Shown: positions 44,952 to 53,967 of the stretch, one piece after another
Layout: the number at the start of each line of letters is the position of its first letter
How positions within the stretch are numbered: position 1 is the first letter of the stretch
Source of the DNA: Bacillus changyiensis
GTDB lineage: Bacteria; Bacillota; Bacilli; Bacillales; Bacillaceae
Assembly: GCF_027706145.1 (NCBI RefSeq)
Contig: NZ_JAQFWW010000001.1
Location: 1,318,873 to 1,382,872, forward strand
Length of the DNA: 64,000 bases
Direction: 5' to 3'
Program-made: the position numbers and the translations under genes
The notes under the pieces: model-generated
Database searches by the model: none
The model's input: only the letters and a program-made list of their open reading frames with translations
What the model was told of the DNA's origin: nothing

Positions 44952-47803
44952 TTTTCTTCCCCCAGGCTATTGATGACTTCATTGATTTCGAGAAGTATTT
45001 TGTCAATCTGATGAACACTTAAGCCTGTTTCCGGCGTCACTTTACATTCTCTAAACGTTAACCCTTTTATCATTTGGAATGCTGCTTGAGGAGGCATTTC
45101 TCCATGCATAAAATTCGTTAAGTTTTTCTCCAATAAAGCTTTTGCTTTCGGATAATAAATCAACTCACCGATTACACTCTCTTCTGTCATTAATTTTTGT
45201 TTAAGCTGATGAATGTAAAATTCAAACTGATAACTACCTGATCCTAAAGTGATCTTTGTATCGCTTATGGCATCACCATCCAAAGTGATGTTAGCAGAGT
45301 GAGGTGGCAGCTTAATTTCCGCTTCAGTATTAACTGGGATTAAAACCTTTAATGTCACAAAGCGGTCTTCAATCTTCCACTCACTAGAAACCGGTCCATA
45401 TAGCGTTTCATAACTCGCCTTTACATGCTTCATTCCTAAAGGAGAGATATTGGGAGCAATGTTTATTTTTTTATAACCTGGCACTGCCTCATCGAATGTT
45501 ATGCCGGCAATCGAACGGTACATCCATTCCGCTACTGCACCATAAGCATAATGATTAAACGATGTCATCCCTGCATCATTAAATGATCCATCTGGATTCA
45601 TGCTGTTCCAACGTTCCCAAATTGTGGTTGCCCCACTTTTGACTTCAAACATCCAAGAAGGATATTCCTCCTGAAGCAGTAATCGCAACGCTGTTTCATG
45701 ATAACCGTATTGTGACAATACAGAACACAAAAACGGTGTACCCAAAAACCCAGTCGTAAGGTGATAGTCATTAGCAACAATCATTCGATGAAGTTCGTGT
45801 GCTGCCTTTTGTGCTGCATCCCCCTGCAGCAGTTTAAATGCCAGAGGAATAATATAACTCGTTTGTGTTCCTCCAATTATTTTTCCATTCGGTGTTGTAA
45901 ACTCTGCTTGAAAATCGGAAACTATTCTTTCATAAAGTAATTCATATTCTTCTGCGTCATTTTCAAACCCTAAAACATCTGCTGTTTTTGCTAATATTTC
46001 GGTCGAGTATGCATGGAATGCAGTTGCAATCAAAGGGATAGGTGTTGCTCCAATCGGAGAATCTGGATCTCCATCAAGTGCTAACCAATCACCGAACTGA
46101 ATCTTCGCTTCCCATACTGTTTCGTTTGTTGCTAAACTTCTCACTTTTTCAACCCAAGCTTTCATGCTTTCATATTGCTCAGCAAGTATCGATTTATCGC
46201 CATAAACTTGATATAGAGTCCACGGAATAATGGTAGCCGCATCATTCCAACCTGAGGATACCGTATCCCCGGATAAAACGTTTGGAATCACAAATGGGAC
46301 TTGCCCATCAGGTTTTTGATCGACCTTTAAATCAGACAACCATTTTTTAAAAAATAATAACCCTTGATAATTATATAAGGCTGTTCCGATAAAAACTTGG
46401 GCATCCCCAGTCCAGCCAAGTCGCTCATTTCGTTGTGGACAGTCTGTCGGAACATCTACAAAATTACCTTTTTGTCCCCAAACGATATTATGTTGTAATT
46501 GATTGACCATAGGGTTATCTGTTGTAAATTCACCAGTTTGTTTCATATCTGAATGAATCACTTCACCCACAAATTGATCTAAAGGTAAATCTTTTGCCGG
46601 GTACCCTTCTACTTTCAGATAGCGAAAACCTTGGAATGTAAAAGACGGTGCATATGTTTCTTCCCCATCACCTTTCGCAATATAAATTACCTGTTGTTTC
46701 GCTTCACGAAGATTTTCTGTATAAAAATTACCATCCTGATCTAAAACTTCTGCATGTTTTAATGTGATTTTTGTTCCTTCAGGTGCGGTAACACTCATTC
46801 TTATTCGTCCAACCATGTTTTGCCCCATATCTAATACCTTTTCACCTTTTGGTGTTAAAATATATGATATTGGTTTGATTTTCCCAGTTACTTTGACAGG
46901 TTCGTTTTCTTGTGCGACTAGCTTTGTACTTGGTTCTTTAGCACAGTCTACTGGAATCCACTGTTCATCATTGAAATTAGCTTCACTCCAGTTTGTTGCA
47001 AGCCTGGCATCATAGGTTTCACCGTTATATATACTCGCTGAAACAAAAGCACTTTTCCCTGACTTCCAACTTTCATTAGTCGTAAAAATTTCTTTCATTC
47101 CATCTTCATAAACAACATGCAACTCAAGGAGAGCAGACAATTTTTTACCATACTCATATGGTTGATCAAAACCCATTCCTTTGTACCAGCCTTCAGCTAA
47201 AATGATGCCAAGCGCATTTTTACCTATGACTAACCTGCCTGTTACATCATAAGTCTGATATTGTAATCGATGATGATAACTCGTCCAGCCTGGCGTTAAT
47301 AAAGCATCATCTAGCTTACTTCCATTAATATGAAGTTGATAAATTCCTAAAGCAGTCGCATAAACACGGGCAGATTTTATTTTTTTGTTCAATGAAATAG
47401 TATTTCGCAAGGCAAAAACTTCTTCTGGAGCTTGTTGATATTTCGGTGTAACCCACTTTGCTGTCCATTCTGTTTTTTTAAAAAATGCAGTTTCAAACCA
47501 GTCACTCGTACTCCAATCAGAATACCTATTATAGTTATCTGAGATTCTCACTTTATAATAATACCGAGTAAAAGATTGTAAAGGCTCACCATCATATTGG
47601 ATTTGAACACTTTCATTTTCTATTTCTTCAGAATCCCAAACTAAGTTGATAAATTGAGGATCAGTAGCTACTTTTATATGATACGAACATTGCTTTGTAT
47701 TTCTTTTATCAGATGTACTTGTCCAGCTAAACCTTGGTCTACTTTGATCCGTACCTAAAAGGAATTGTTGATATTCACAAGTCAGATGACTAACCTTTAA
47801 CAT
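44948..47803 (-). CDS. Alpha-L-rhamnosidase (GH78)
   Basis: A 951-residue cytoplasmic enzyme that removes terminal alpha-L-rhamnose. The N-terminal Fn3-like Bac_rhamnosid_N part (residues 1-110; RPRFSWTSTS, YYYKVRISDNYNRYSDWS) precedes the carbohydrate-binding sandwich (ARVYATALGIYQLHINGSKLDDALLTPGWTSY) and the (alpha/alpha)6 catalytic barrel with VDVPTDCPQRNERLGWTGDAQVF (near residue 454), where the acid residues lie. After the usual C-terminal beta-domain it has a further ~85-residue helical tail (about 865-951), uncommon in the family. No signal peptide, so the rhamnoside must be imported, presumably by the GPH symporter upstream. Confidence 0.93.
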   Translation of the reverse strand: MLKVSHLTCEYQQFLLGTDQSRPRFSWTSTSDKRNTKQCSYHIKVATDPQFINLVWDSEEIENESVQIQYDGEPLQSFTRYYYKVRISDNYNRYSDWSTSDWFETAFFKKTEWTAKWVTPKYQQAPEEVFALRNTISLNKKIKSARVYATALGIYQLHINGSKLDDALLTPGWTSYHHRLQYQTYDVTGRLVIGKNALGIILAEGWYKGMGFDQPYEYGKKLSALLELHVVYEDGMKEIFTTNESWKSGKSAFVSASIYNGETYDARLATNWSEANFNDEQWIPVDCAKEPSTKLVAQENEPVKVTGKIKPISYILTPKGEKVLDMGQNMVGRIRMSVTAPEGTKITLKHAEVLDQDGNFYTENLREAKQQVIYIAKGDGEETYAPSFTFQGFRYLKVEGYPAKDLPLDQFVGEVIHSDMKQTGEFTTDNPMVNQLQHNIVWGQKGNFVDVPTDCPQRNERLGWTGDAQVFIGTALYNYQGLLFFKKWLSDLKVDQKPDGQVPFVIPNVLSGDTVSSGWNDAATIIPWTLYQVYGDKSILAEQYESMKAWVEKVRSLATNETVWEAKIQFGDWLALDGDPDSPIGATPIPLIATAFHAYSTEILAKTADVLGFENDAEEYELLYERIVSDFQAEFTTPNGKIIGGTQTSYIIPLAFKLLQGDAAQKAAHELHRMIVANDYHLTTGFLGTPFLCSVLSQYGYHETALRLLLQEEYPSWMFEVKSGATTIWERWNSMNPDGSFNDAGMTSFNHYAYGAVAEWMYRSIAGITFDEAVPGYKKINIAPNISPLGMKHVKASYETLYGPVSSEWKIEDRFVTLKVLIPVNTEAEIKLPPHSANITLDGDAISDTKITLGSGSYQFEFYIHQLKQKLMTEESVIGELIYYPKAKALLEKNLTNFMHGEMPPQAAFQMIKGLTFRECKVTPETGLSVHQIDKILLEINEVINSLGEEK

Positions 47804-47921
47804 TCTAAATGACTTCCCTTCCGTCTCTGGCTTACTAATATTTTAGCAAAATAATTTTTTACTAATAATCATGAAATAAAAGAAATGGTTTACTCGAATC
47901 AAAGATAATTGAGTTAAAAGT

Positions 47922-49313
47922 TTACATTTCCTCGTTAGCCCTTCTTTGCTTAATTTCTTCTAGTGCTTCTTGACGTATTCTCCCTGAAAATTTATTAAAT
48001 AAAATTGGAATAGCAGAAATGACAGCGATTACAGCCGGAACAAGCGTAAATCCTAAATAAATACCATCAAGTGTTGTAGCTGATTGAGTAGTAGATCCAG
48101 CCTTATAACCGATAGCTGTTAATATTAAACCGGTTAGAAAACCAGCAATTGCGCCTTGAAATTTACTAATAAATGCTTGTACAGCAAAAGAAATCGCTTC
48201 AAACCGATTACCTGTTTTCCATTCACCATAGTCAATCGCATCTGTAATAAGTAGTGAAATCACCGTTGTATTAATTAGATTAAAAAATAATACTAAACCA
48301 TTTAAAATAAAAACAACAGTTAAATTCTCGTAACCAACTAGCAATAATATAATTAATGTCACTGCACTTGCCAAAGAACTAACAAAAAATACATGCTTCT
48401 TTTCAAATCGATTTGTTAAAAATGGCACAATGACAGGAATAAACGGAATTATAAGTAATGGCGGAATGTTTAACATAGCCATGTATCCAACATTGCCTAA
48501 ATTGTTAACCGCAAAATAAATTGATAATCCTTGGGATATCGGCATAGCTAAAAAGAGTAATGCTGTCAATAAGGCTAATTGTAATGGGCGATTCATCTTT
48601 AGATATGATAGTGTTTGTTTTAAACTGATACTCTCCCCTTTCGATTTGATCCTTTCCTTACAAACAAACGTCATCACCAGCATGAACACTAAAGCTAAAA
48701 CAGAAGCCATAATAGCTAAATTAGAATAACCTCTTCCTGGGCTGATACTATCTATTTTTGCAACAATCGGACCACCAGCTAACATTAATAGAATCATACC
48801 TATCAAAGTCGAAACCCTTGCAATCGAGACAAGTCTTGTACGCTTTGTTTCATCTTGTGTCATGACTGTAGAAAAGCTCCAATATGGTACATCAAAGAAA
48901 GTAAACGCAAATCCCCATAAAAGATAAATGACCGACATATAGGTTATTTTACCTACATCTGATAAATCAGGTCCATTGAATAACAGCACAGTTAGAATGA
49001 CCCAAACGATACTGCTTACTAGTAAATAAGGTCGAAACTTGCCATACTTTGTTCTCGTTTTATCAACAATAATTCCAGCAATTGGATCAAAAATTCCATC
49101 AACAATCTTTGCTACAAAAAATATAGTACCCACTGCTAGAGCTGAAATACCAAACACGTCTGTAGCATAAATCATTAAATAAACATTTACGAGTCCGGAT
49201 AAAAGTGAATCTGCAAAACCCCCACCAATGTATGAAGCTGTTTCTCGTTTTCTCAGAGTCGTTTTCTGAGTTTTTTCATAATACATATCATACTTTCTAG
49301 CCGTTTCCCCCAT
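47922..49313 (-). CDS. GPH-family glycoside:cation symporter
   Basis: A 463-residue, 12-helix membrane carrier of the glycoside-pentoside-hexuronide (MelB-like) family. SYIGGGFADSLLSGLVNVYLM opens helix 1; GIFDPIAGIIVDKTRTKYGKFRPYLL is the family DP...D-R-T-x-x-x-x-G loop with the cation-site aspartate; WSFSTVMTQDETKRTRLVSIAR is typical. Start ATG 49313 follows AAAGGAG by 8 bases. It heads the operon with the rhamnosidase, so it should import the rhamnoside or a related oligosaccharide. Promoter and near-cre site lie directly upstream. Confidence 0.9.
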   Translation of the reverse strand: MGETARKYDMYYEKTQKTTLRKRETASYIGGGFADSLLSGLVNVYLMIYATDVFGISALAVGTIFFVAKIVDGIFDPIAGIIVDKTRTKYGKFRPYLLVSSIVWVILTVLLFNGPDLSDVGKITYMSVIYLLWGFAFTFFDVPYWSFSTVMTQDETKRTRLVSIARVSTLIGMILLMLAGGPIVAKIDSISPGRGYSNLAIMASVLALVFMLVMTFVCKERIKSKGESISLKQTLSYLKMNRPLQLALLTALLFLAMPISQGLSIYFAVNNLGNVGYMAMLNIPPLLIIPFIPVIVPFLTNRFEKKHVFFVSSLASAVTLIILLLVGYENLTVVFILNGLVLFFNLINTTVISLLITDAIDYGEWKTGNRFEAISFAVQAFISKFQGAIAGFLTGLILTAIGYKAGSTTQSATTLDGIYLGFTLVPAVIAVISAIPILFNKFSGRIRQEALEEIKQRRANEEM

Positions 49314-49347
49314 TTTCAGCACTCCTTTTTAGGAATATTAACTTATA

Positions 49348-49385
49348 AATATAATGTTACAATCATATGATAGCAAGCGTTTTCA
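49348..49385 (-). promoter_or_regulatory. Promoter and near-cre site of the rhamnoside operon
   Basis: Minus strand TTGCTA (49376-49371), 17 bases, TATATT (49353-49348). The adjoining AGCAAGCGTTTTCA (49372-49385) matches the cre consensus at 12 of 14 positions and overlaps the -35. A decayed second copy of this region lies at 51381-51425. Confidence 0.6.
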
Positions 49386-49463
49386 TATGGTGCGATAGTA
49401 AAAACAAAGGGATGTATTGCTCAAATCAAAGATGTATAAACAAGGTCAAACGGAGGAGTTTTT

Positions 49464-49532
49464 ATGGGTTTTCATCAACTTACTAAGAAGAGTGGCTTAC
49501 GCCTCATTTTAACAGGAAAGATAGATTTATGA
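49464..49532 (+). pseudogene. 5' remnant of an AraC-type regulator gene
   Basis: Behind GGAGGAG an ATG opens MGFHQLTKKSG..., which parallels the start of the intact AraC protein at 51466 (MNSHQLRQY). The frame stops after 22 codons. The upstream DNA also matches the region before the intact gene, so this is the dead twin of that regulator. Confidence 0.55.
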
Positions 49533-49776
49533 CTAGCCCTTACCAAGAAATGAACTCCCAAATTCCAACGTCAACCGTTATACCCCTAATTGAGAAAGCA
49601 ACCAAACCCAAAACCAACAGAAATCGTTCACTTCTGCTAGCCACAGAAAAAAAGAAGCAATAGCAAACCGATAAGCCAATTCACTACGCTATGTTAGATA
49701 TGGCAGGGTCTTGGGTATTACGATACTTGAAGAGTCCGATAAGATATGAAAGGAACTTTGGGTACGTGGGTAAAAT

Positions 49777-49923
49777 ATTCCCGCAAAAGATCTATCTTAC
49801 ATTTTTGAAAGACTTTATACAGGAGATGCCTCTCGAAATGACGAATTAAAGGGAAGTGGCTACGGGCTACGGCTTAAATATCACGAAACAATATGGTGAT
49901 ATTTACATTTGTCTAACAGGACT
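49777..49923 (+). pseudogene. Remnant of a sensor histidine kinase ATPase domain
   Basis: IPAKDLSYIFERLYTGDASRND and then GSGYGLRL reproduce the family pattern GIPxxDLPYIFERFYxGDxSR...GSGLGLA of the HATPase C-terminus. A +1 shift then gives ITKQYGDIYI, the following part. Stops and frameshifts show it is dead. It lies immediately before the VanZ-RDD gene. Confidence 0.65.
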
Positions 49924-49948
49924 AGTATAGAAGGGGAGAGACTTGATC

Positions 49949-51076
49949 ATGGGGACGTATATTTTATCAATTGAAAAAGCTTTTTTATCCTTTCCATTTG
50001 TGGCTGCCATTCTCACCATTCCATTTTTAATATTTAACTATCGAAGATATGGGTATATTAATAAATTCCGTGTATTTATAACCTATTCCTTCGTATTATA
50101 TTGTATGATTGCCTTGTATCTCGTCATTTTACCTTTTCCCTCAACAAGGGATACTTGTTCTTTGCAATTACCATATACAGGATATTATAATTTTGTACCT
50201 TTTATTTTCATCTATGATTTTTTAAAGGAAACGAATGTACAATGGAACGTTCCATCAACATACCTCCATATGTTGACTGAGAGAGCTTTTCTTCAAACGG
50301 TATTTAACTTTCTCCTATTGTTGCCCTTAGGTATTTATGTAAGATATTATTTCAATCGTAAAAAAGTTTGGGCGGCTGCAATCGCTGGCTTTTTTGTCTC
50401 TTTATTTTTTGAAATTACCCAAGTAACAGGCATATATGGATATTATAATTGTCCTTATCGACTATTTGATGTGGACGATCTTATCCTCAACACGAGTGGT
50501 ACAATGGCAGGCTTTTTGATTGCTCCGATTTTTCTTTATCTTTTTCCAAGTAAAGATACGTTAGACGTTGGAGTAGATTTAGAAGAAAAACCAGTTTCAC
50601 TCATACATCGATTCTTAGCTTTTTTCTTTGACATGATCATAGTAAATGCGGTGATCTTATGGATTCATCTTGCGTTCGGCCTTCAGACATCCGGATTTAT
50701 CTATTTCCTAGTTGTATTTTTCGGTGTTTATTTTGTTTATTTCATTGTCTTTGTTTTCCTAACAAACGGCAAAACCATTGGAATGTATATTGTTAAATTA
50801 AAGGTTTATGGACGATCCGGAAGGCTTCGTTTTAAAGAGATATTCATTAGAAATGGGTCTCTTTATTTTGGCTATATGTTCTTGACTTATTTTCCGCTTT
50901 ATACAGTTACAGGAGTAGGAATGGACCCGATGGCTCAATTTTTAGGAGTCGTGTTTATCTTCATGATTCAAATTCTATTCTACTCCCATTTTATTTGGAG
51001 AGTGATCCAGCGGAAAAGAATATTTTATTATGAACTTCTAAGTGGTACTAGGATCAAACGACAAAGGAGGAGGTAG
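49949..51076 (+). CDS. VanZ-like/RDD-domain integral membrane protein
   Basis: A 375-residue membrane protein with about nine helices. Residues 40-205 form a VanZ-like domain (LPFPSTRD, NFVPFIFIYDF, FNFLLLLPLGIYVRY, GFFVSLFFEITQVTG, FDVDDLILNTSGTMAGF), and from about 220 on an RDD domain (HRFLAFFFDMIIVNAVI, LTNGKTIGMYIVKLKV). VanZ domains are linked to low-level teicoplanin resistance and envelope stress; RDD proteins are of varied or unknown transport-like function. The fusion occurs in Bacillus and relatives. Start ATG 49949, with GGGGAG 10 bases upstream; TTG 49943 is possible. A kinase remnant precedes it. Confidence 0.85.
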   Translation: MGTYILSIEKAFLSFPFVAAILTIPFLIFNYRRYGYINKFRVFITYSFVLYCMIALYLVILPFPSTRDTCSLQLPYTGYYNFVPFIFIYDFLKETNVQWNVPSTYLHMLTERAFLQTVFNFLLLLPLGIYVRYYFNRKKVWAAAIAGFFVSLFFEITQVTGIYGYYNCPYRLFDVDDLILNTSGTMAGFLIAPIFLYLFPSKDTLDVGVDLEEKPVSLIHRFLAFFFDMIIVNAVILWIHLAFGLQTSGFIYFLVVFFGVYFVYFIVFVFLTNGKTIGMYIVKLKVYGRSGRLRFKEIFIRNGSLYFGYMFLTYFPLYTVTGVGMDPMAQFLGVVFIFMIQILFYSHFIWRVIQRKRIFYYELLSGTRIKRQRRR

Positions 51077-51121
51077 TCTACCTTAATACGGTTTTGAATG
51101 CCTCAACAGCGGTTCCATGGT

Positions 51122-51160
51122 GAGTTGAAAGCTCACGGTACGTGTCGTGGATTTCAACTC
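51122..51160. repeat. Stem-loop after the VanZ-RDD gene
   Basis: GAGTTGAAA / TTTCAACTC encloses an inner CACG / CGTG pair. No T-run follows, so terminator function is uncertain. Confidence 0.5.
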
Positions 51161-51298
51161 ATGCATTTCCCGATTGACAATAGATGAGAGAAAGCATCAC
51201 GCATTTTGAAAGGGACTGTTTTGATCTTCAAAAGCGGGCTAGATTCTGGAGTAACATCAGTAGATTTTTAATAAATTCATATTTAGTTCAATATGTTA

Positions 51299-51354
51299 TC
51301 TTTTTACCTCTGAGTTTTTTATCATACACCTCATATTTCCTAGTTTACCCCCAC
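51299..51354 (-). pseudogene. 5' remnant of a second GPH-symporter gene
   Basis: From GTG 51354 the minus strand reads GTGGGGGTAAACTAGG... and reaches AAAAAACTCAGA. It follows, base for base with a few changes and a 2-base gap, the first ~55 bases of the intact symporter gene from 49313. Its -35/-10 pair is also kept in altered form. The rest of the gene is gone. Confidence 0.6.
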
Positions 51355-51465
51355 TCTCAGCACTCTTTTTAGAAATATTAATTTATAAATATCATGTTAT
51401 AATCATATAATAACAAACGCTTTCATCTTTTACGCTAGTATAACGGCTCAAAAGGAGGAGCTTTA

Positions 51466-52467
51466 ATGAATTCTCACCAGCTTAGACAATATTTGCTCTC
51501 CCAACAAACAACACATAAGATGGAGGACTTTGATAAAATCATTCCCCATGAAAAGGTCATGATTCATGGTAAAGAAGTCTATTTATTTAACCATACCATT
51601 GATACATGTAATCATACTTTTATAGAAGATAGTATTGTTATAACCCAACAGCCTTTTGATTCACCTATACCGTTTCATTTACACGAATTTATAGAACTTA
51701 TCTATGTTTATCAAGGAAAATGTAAAGTTATTCTTCATGATCATTTTGTGGCATTAACTGAGGGAGAGTTAGTTCTTATTGATAAGAAAACACCACATGC
51801 TATTGAAAAAACAACTCAAGAAGATATTGTTTTAAATATTACACTAAAAAAAGATTATCTATCTCCAGGATTTTTAAGTAGACTTTCTTCACAGAGTATT
51901 ATTTCTAATTTTTTAGTAGATTCATTAATGGAGAATCGCCAAAACAATCGATTTTTAGTTTTTAATTCAGGGAAGAATCGAAAAATCGTTGAGGTTATTA
52001 ATAACATTATTTGTGAATACTTCGATAAACGCATTTATTTCGATGAAATCATAAACTCTTATTTGATTATTTTGTTTTCCGAATTAATTAGAGAAGATGA
52101 GATCAAACAAAAGTATATTACGAACAACGACACAAAAAATTATACACTCATTGATTTTTTACAATACATTGAAAATCATTATCGAGACTGCACACTTACG
52201 CAAATGGCCAATCATTTTAATTTTCATCCGAATTATTTATCAAATTTATTAAAAAAAGGGACTGGAAAGTCATTTAAAGATTTGTTACAGCTTCAAAAGA
52301 TGAGTAAAGCAGCCATGATTCTTGTAAACTCAGATTTACCCATTCCAGATATAGTAGAGGAAGTTGGCTATTCTAGTGTCACTTTCTTCTATAAAAAATT
52401 TAAAGAAATCTTTAACATAACACCAAGCGATTATCGCAAAGAGAACAAAAAAATATCTATAAAATAA
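51466..52467 (+). CDS. AraC-family regulator of the rhamnose island (second copy)
   Basis: A 333-residue activator with a cupin sensor domain (FHLHEFIELIYVYQGKCKVILHDH, histidines near residue 65-70) and a C-terminal AraC DNA-binding domain (TLTQMANHFNFHPNYLSNLLKKGTGKSFKDLLQLQKMSKAAMIL ... DIVEEVGYSSVTFFYKKFKEIFNITPSDYRKE). ATG 51466 follows AAAAGGAGGAG. The DNA before it duplicates the region before the intact GPH symporter, so it once faced a transporter gene and presumably still controls the rhamnoside operon from a distance. It is similar in layout, but not identical, to the regulator at 42172. Confidence 0.87.
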   Translation: MNSHQLRQYLLSQQTTHKMEDFDKIIPHEKVMIHGKEVYLFNHTIDTCNHTFIEDSIVITQQPFDSPIPFHLHEFIELIYVYQGKCKVILHDHFVALTEGELVLIDKKTPHAIEKTTQEDIVLNITLKKDYLSPGFLSRLSSQSIISNFLVDSLMENRQNNRFLVFNSGKNRKIVEVINNIICEYFDKRIYFDEIINSYLIILFSELIREDEIKQKYITNNDTKNYTLIDFLQYIENHYRDCTLTQMANHFNFHPNYLSNLLKKGTGKSFKDLLQLQKMSKAAMILVNSDLPIPDIVEEVGYSSVTFFYKKFKEIFNITPSDYRKENKKISIK

Positions 52468-52496
52468 GCCTTTCAGGGGGTTTTACAAAAACAAAA

Positions 52497-52534
52497 ATCT
52501 GCACTGGACTACCGTCGTACGGGTCCATGCAGAT
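52497..52534 (-). terminator. Terminator of the pgmB-like gene
   Basis: ATCTGCATGGAC / GTCCAGTGCAGAT with a TTTTTG tail on the minus strand, past the stop at 52545. Confidence 0.85.
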
Positions 52535-52544
52535 CTTTGTTGAA

Positions 52545-53186
52545 CTATAATTTTTTTATTTTCTCTGCCGTCATGTCTGTTAATGATGCAACTTTGAGTG
52601 TTGCGAGTGTGTTCCCAATGTTGTCTCCAACTCCTACAACCTTCATACCAGCTGTAAGGGCAGCTTCTACACCAGCACTTGCATCTTCAATGACGATGCA
52701 TTGCTGTGGTTCTTCCTTTAAACGTTCTGCAGCGAGTAAAAATACTTCTGGATCAGGCTTGCTTTTCTTAATATCATAACCTGAAACAACAGCATCAAAA
52801 TGAGGTGTGAGCCCTAGCTTCTCCAAGATTAAAACTGTATTTTTGCTAGATGAACCAATTGCAAGTTTCATCCCTGAATTCTTTAAGTCTTTTAATAAAT
52901 CGTTTACCCCAGGAAGAATATCGAAAGCAGTTAACTTCTGAATGTTGGAGACATATACTTTATTTTTCCTTGTAGCTAACTGTTCTTTTTCCTCCTGTGA
53001 GTAAATTCGACTAGCATTTTCAAGTAAAATATCTACACATTCTATTCTGCTTACACCACGTAGTCTTTTATTTATTTCTTTGTTAAAAAGAATTTCTTCT
53101 TGGTCACATATTTCCTTCCATGCTTCGAAGTGATACAAATCAGTTGAGACAATAACACCGTCTAAATCAAAGATTACAGCTTTCAT
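52545..53186 (-). CDS. Beta-phosphoglucomutase-like HAD phosphatase/mutase
   Basis: A 213-residue HAD enzyme. Motif I IFDLDGVIVSTDLYHFEAWK carries the nucleophile Asp8 and acid/base Asp10, and the cap segment INKRLRGVSRIECVDILL is typical of beta-phosphoglucomutase. SSSKNT, KSKPDPEVF and VIEDASAGVEAA complete the active site. In motif I the residue after VIV is Ser-Thr-Asp (VSTD) as in many bacterial PgmB proteins. It probably interconverts beta-glucose 1- and 6-phosphate or dephosphorylates a sugar phosphate; no maltose or trehalose phosphorylase is adjacent. ATG 53186 follows AGAAGGG. Confidence 0.82.
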   Translation of the reverse strand: MKAVIFDLDGVIVSTDLYHFEAWKEICDQEEILFNKEINKRLRGVSRIECVDILLENASRIYSQEEKEQLATRKNKVYVSNIQKLTAFDILPGVNDLLKDLKNSGMKLAIGSSSKNTVLILEKLGLTPHFDAVVSGYDIKKSKPDPEVFLLAAERLKEEPQQCIVIEDASAGVEAALTAGMKVVGVGDNIGNTLATLKVASLTDMTAEKIKKL

Positions 53187-53289
53187 GAAGACCCTTCTTT
53201 CTAATGAGACTTTACTTCATCTTAAAAAGGTTGGGTGTCAATTGTAATAGTCAAAACAAAGAAGTTCTTTGCTCATTTAAAAGATTTAA

Positions 53290-53784
53290 TTAATCTGTAG
53301 CTAATGTTAAGTTTTCTTTTTCTCGTTTAATAAATTTAATAAAAATAAATCTTACGAATGGTCCCATCACAATTAATTGTAGTGGAAATGCTACAATAAA
53401 GTTTTTAAGATAAATCATGAGGTACATTTCAAACATTCCTTGACCGTTTAGGCCATTAGACATCATAAACGTAACAAGACCAAAAATGGACATAAAAAAA
53501 ACCATTCCTAGTACCATGAAAATCGACATAGATAACACGACAAATAGCTTTTTAGATGGATCAAAGGGTAATTTAAAGGTAATCGCTTTTGCAGCAGGAC
53601 CTACGAGAAATAAGTCGAGAATAAGTGCGATACAAAAACCAATAAAGACCTCCAAGATGATATTCCCCACTGACATATGGCCAATTTGCTCATTGATCAC
53701 AAGGTTGTAGCTGGCCATCACAAGAACCATTCCGAAACACATGATGACCCCAAATATTAAACTTTCTTTCTTCGTTGTTGGCAT
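53290..53784 (-). CDS. DUF2798-type four-helix membrane protein
   Basis: A 164-residue membrane protein built of two similar halves, each with two helices: KESLIFGVIMCFGMVLVMASYNL ... FIGFCIALILDLFLVGPAAKAI and KLFVVLSMSIFMVLGMVFFMSIFGLV ... NFIVAFPLQLIVMGPFVRFIF. This doubled GPxxR/K pattern is that of DUF2798. The function is unknown. AAAGGAG lies 13 bases before ATG 53784, a little far. It is not in an obvious operon. Confidence 0.78.
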   Translation of the reverse strand: MPTTKKESLIFGVIMCFGMVLVMASYNLVINEQIGHMSVGNIILEVFIGFCIALILDLFLVGPAAKAITFKLPFDPSKKLFVVLSMSIFMVLGMVFFMSIFGLVTFMMSNGLNGQGMFEMYLMIYLKNFIVAFPLQLIVMGPFVRFIFIKFIKREKENLTLATD

Positions 53785-53967
53785 ATTTATTCACTATCTC
53801 CTTTCATATATTTTGTAAGTATAGCAAGCAGAAAATCTTTCATGTAAGTGACGATTTTGTGAACGTTTCGCAAAAAAATGTTTCGTTAGAAAGATCAGTA
53901 GGAAGACAAGTAAACGTGCAATCTCTACATTTCCACCATCTTCTATTTAAATGACGCACTTGACCTG

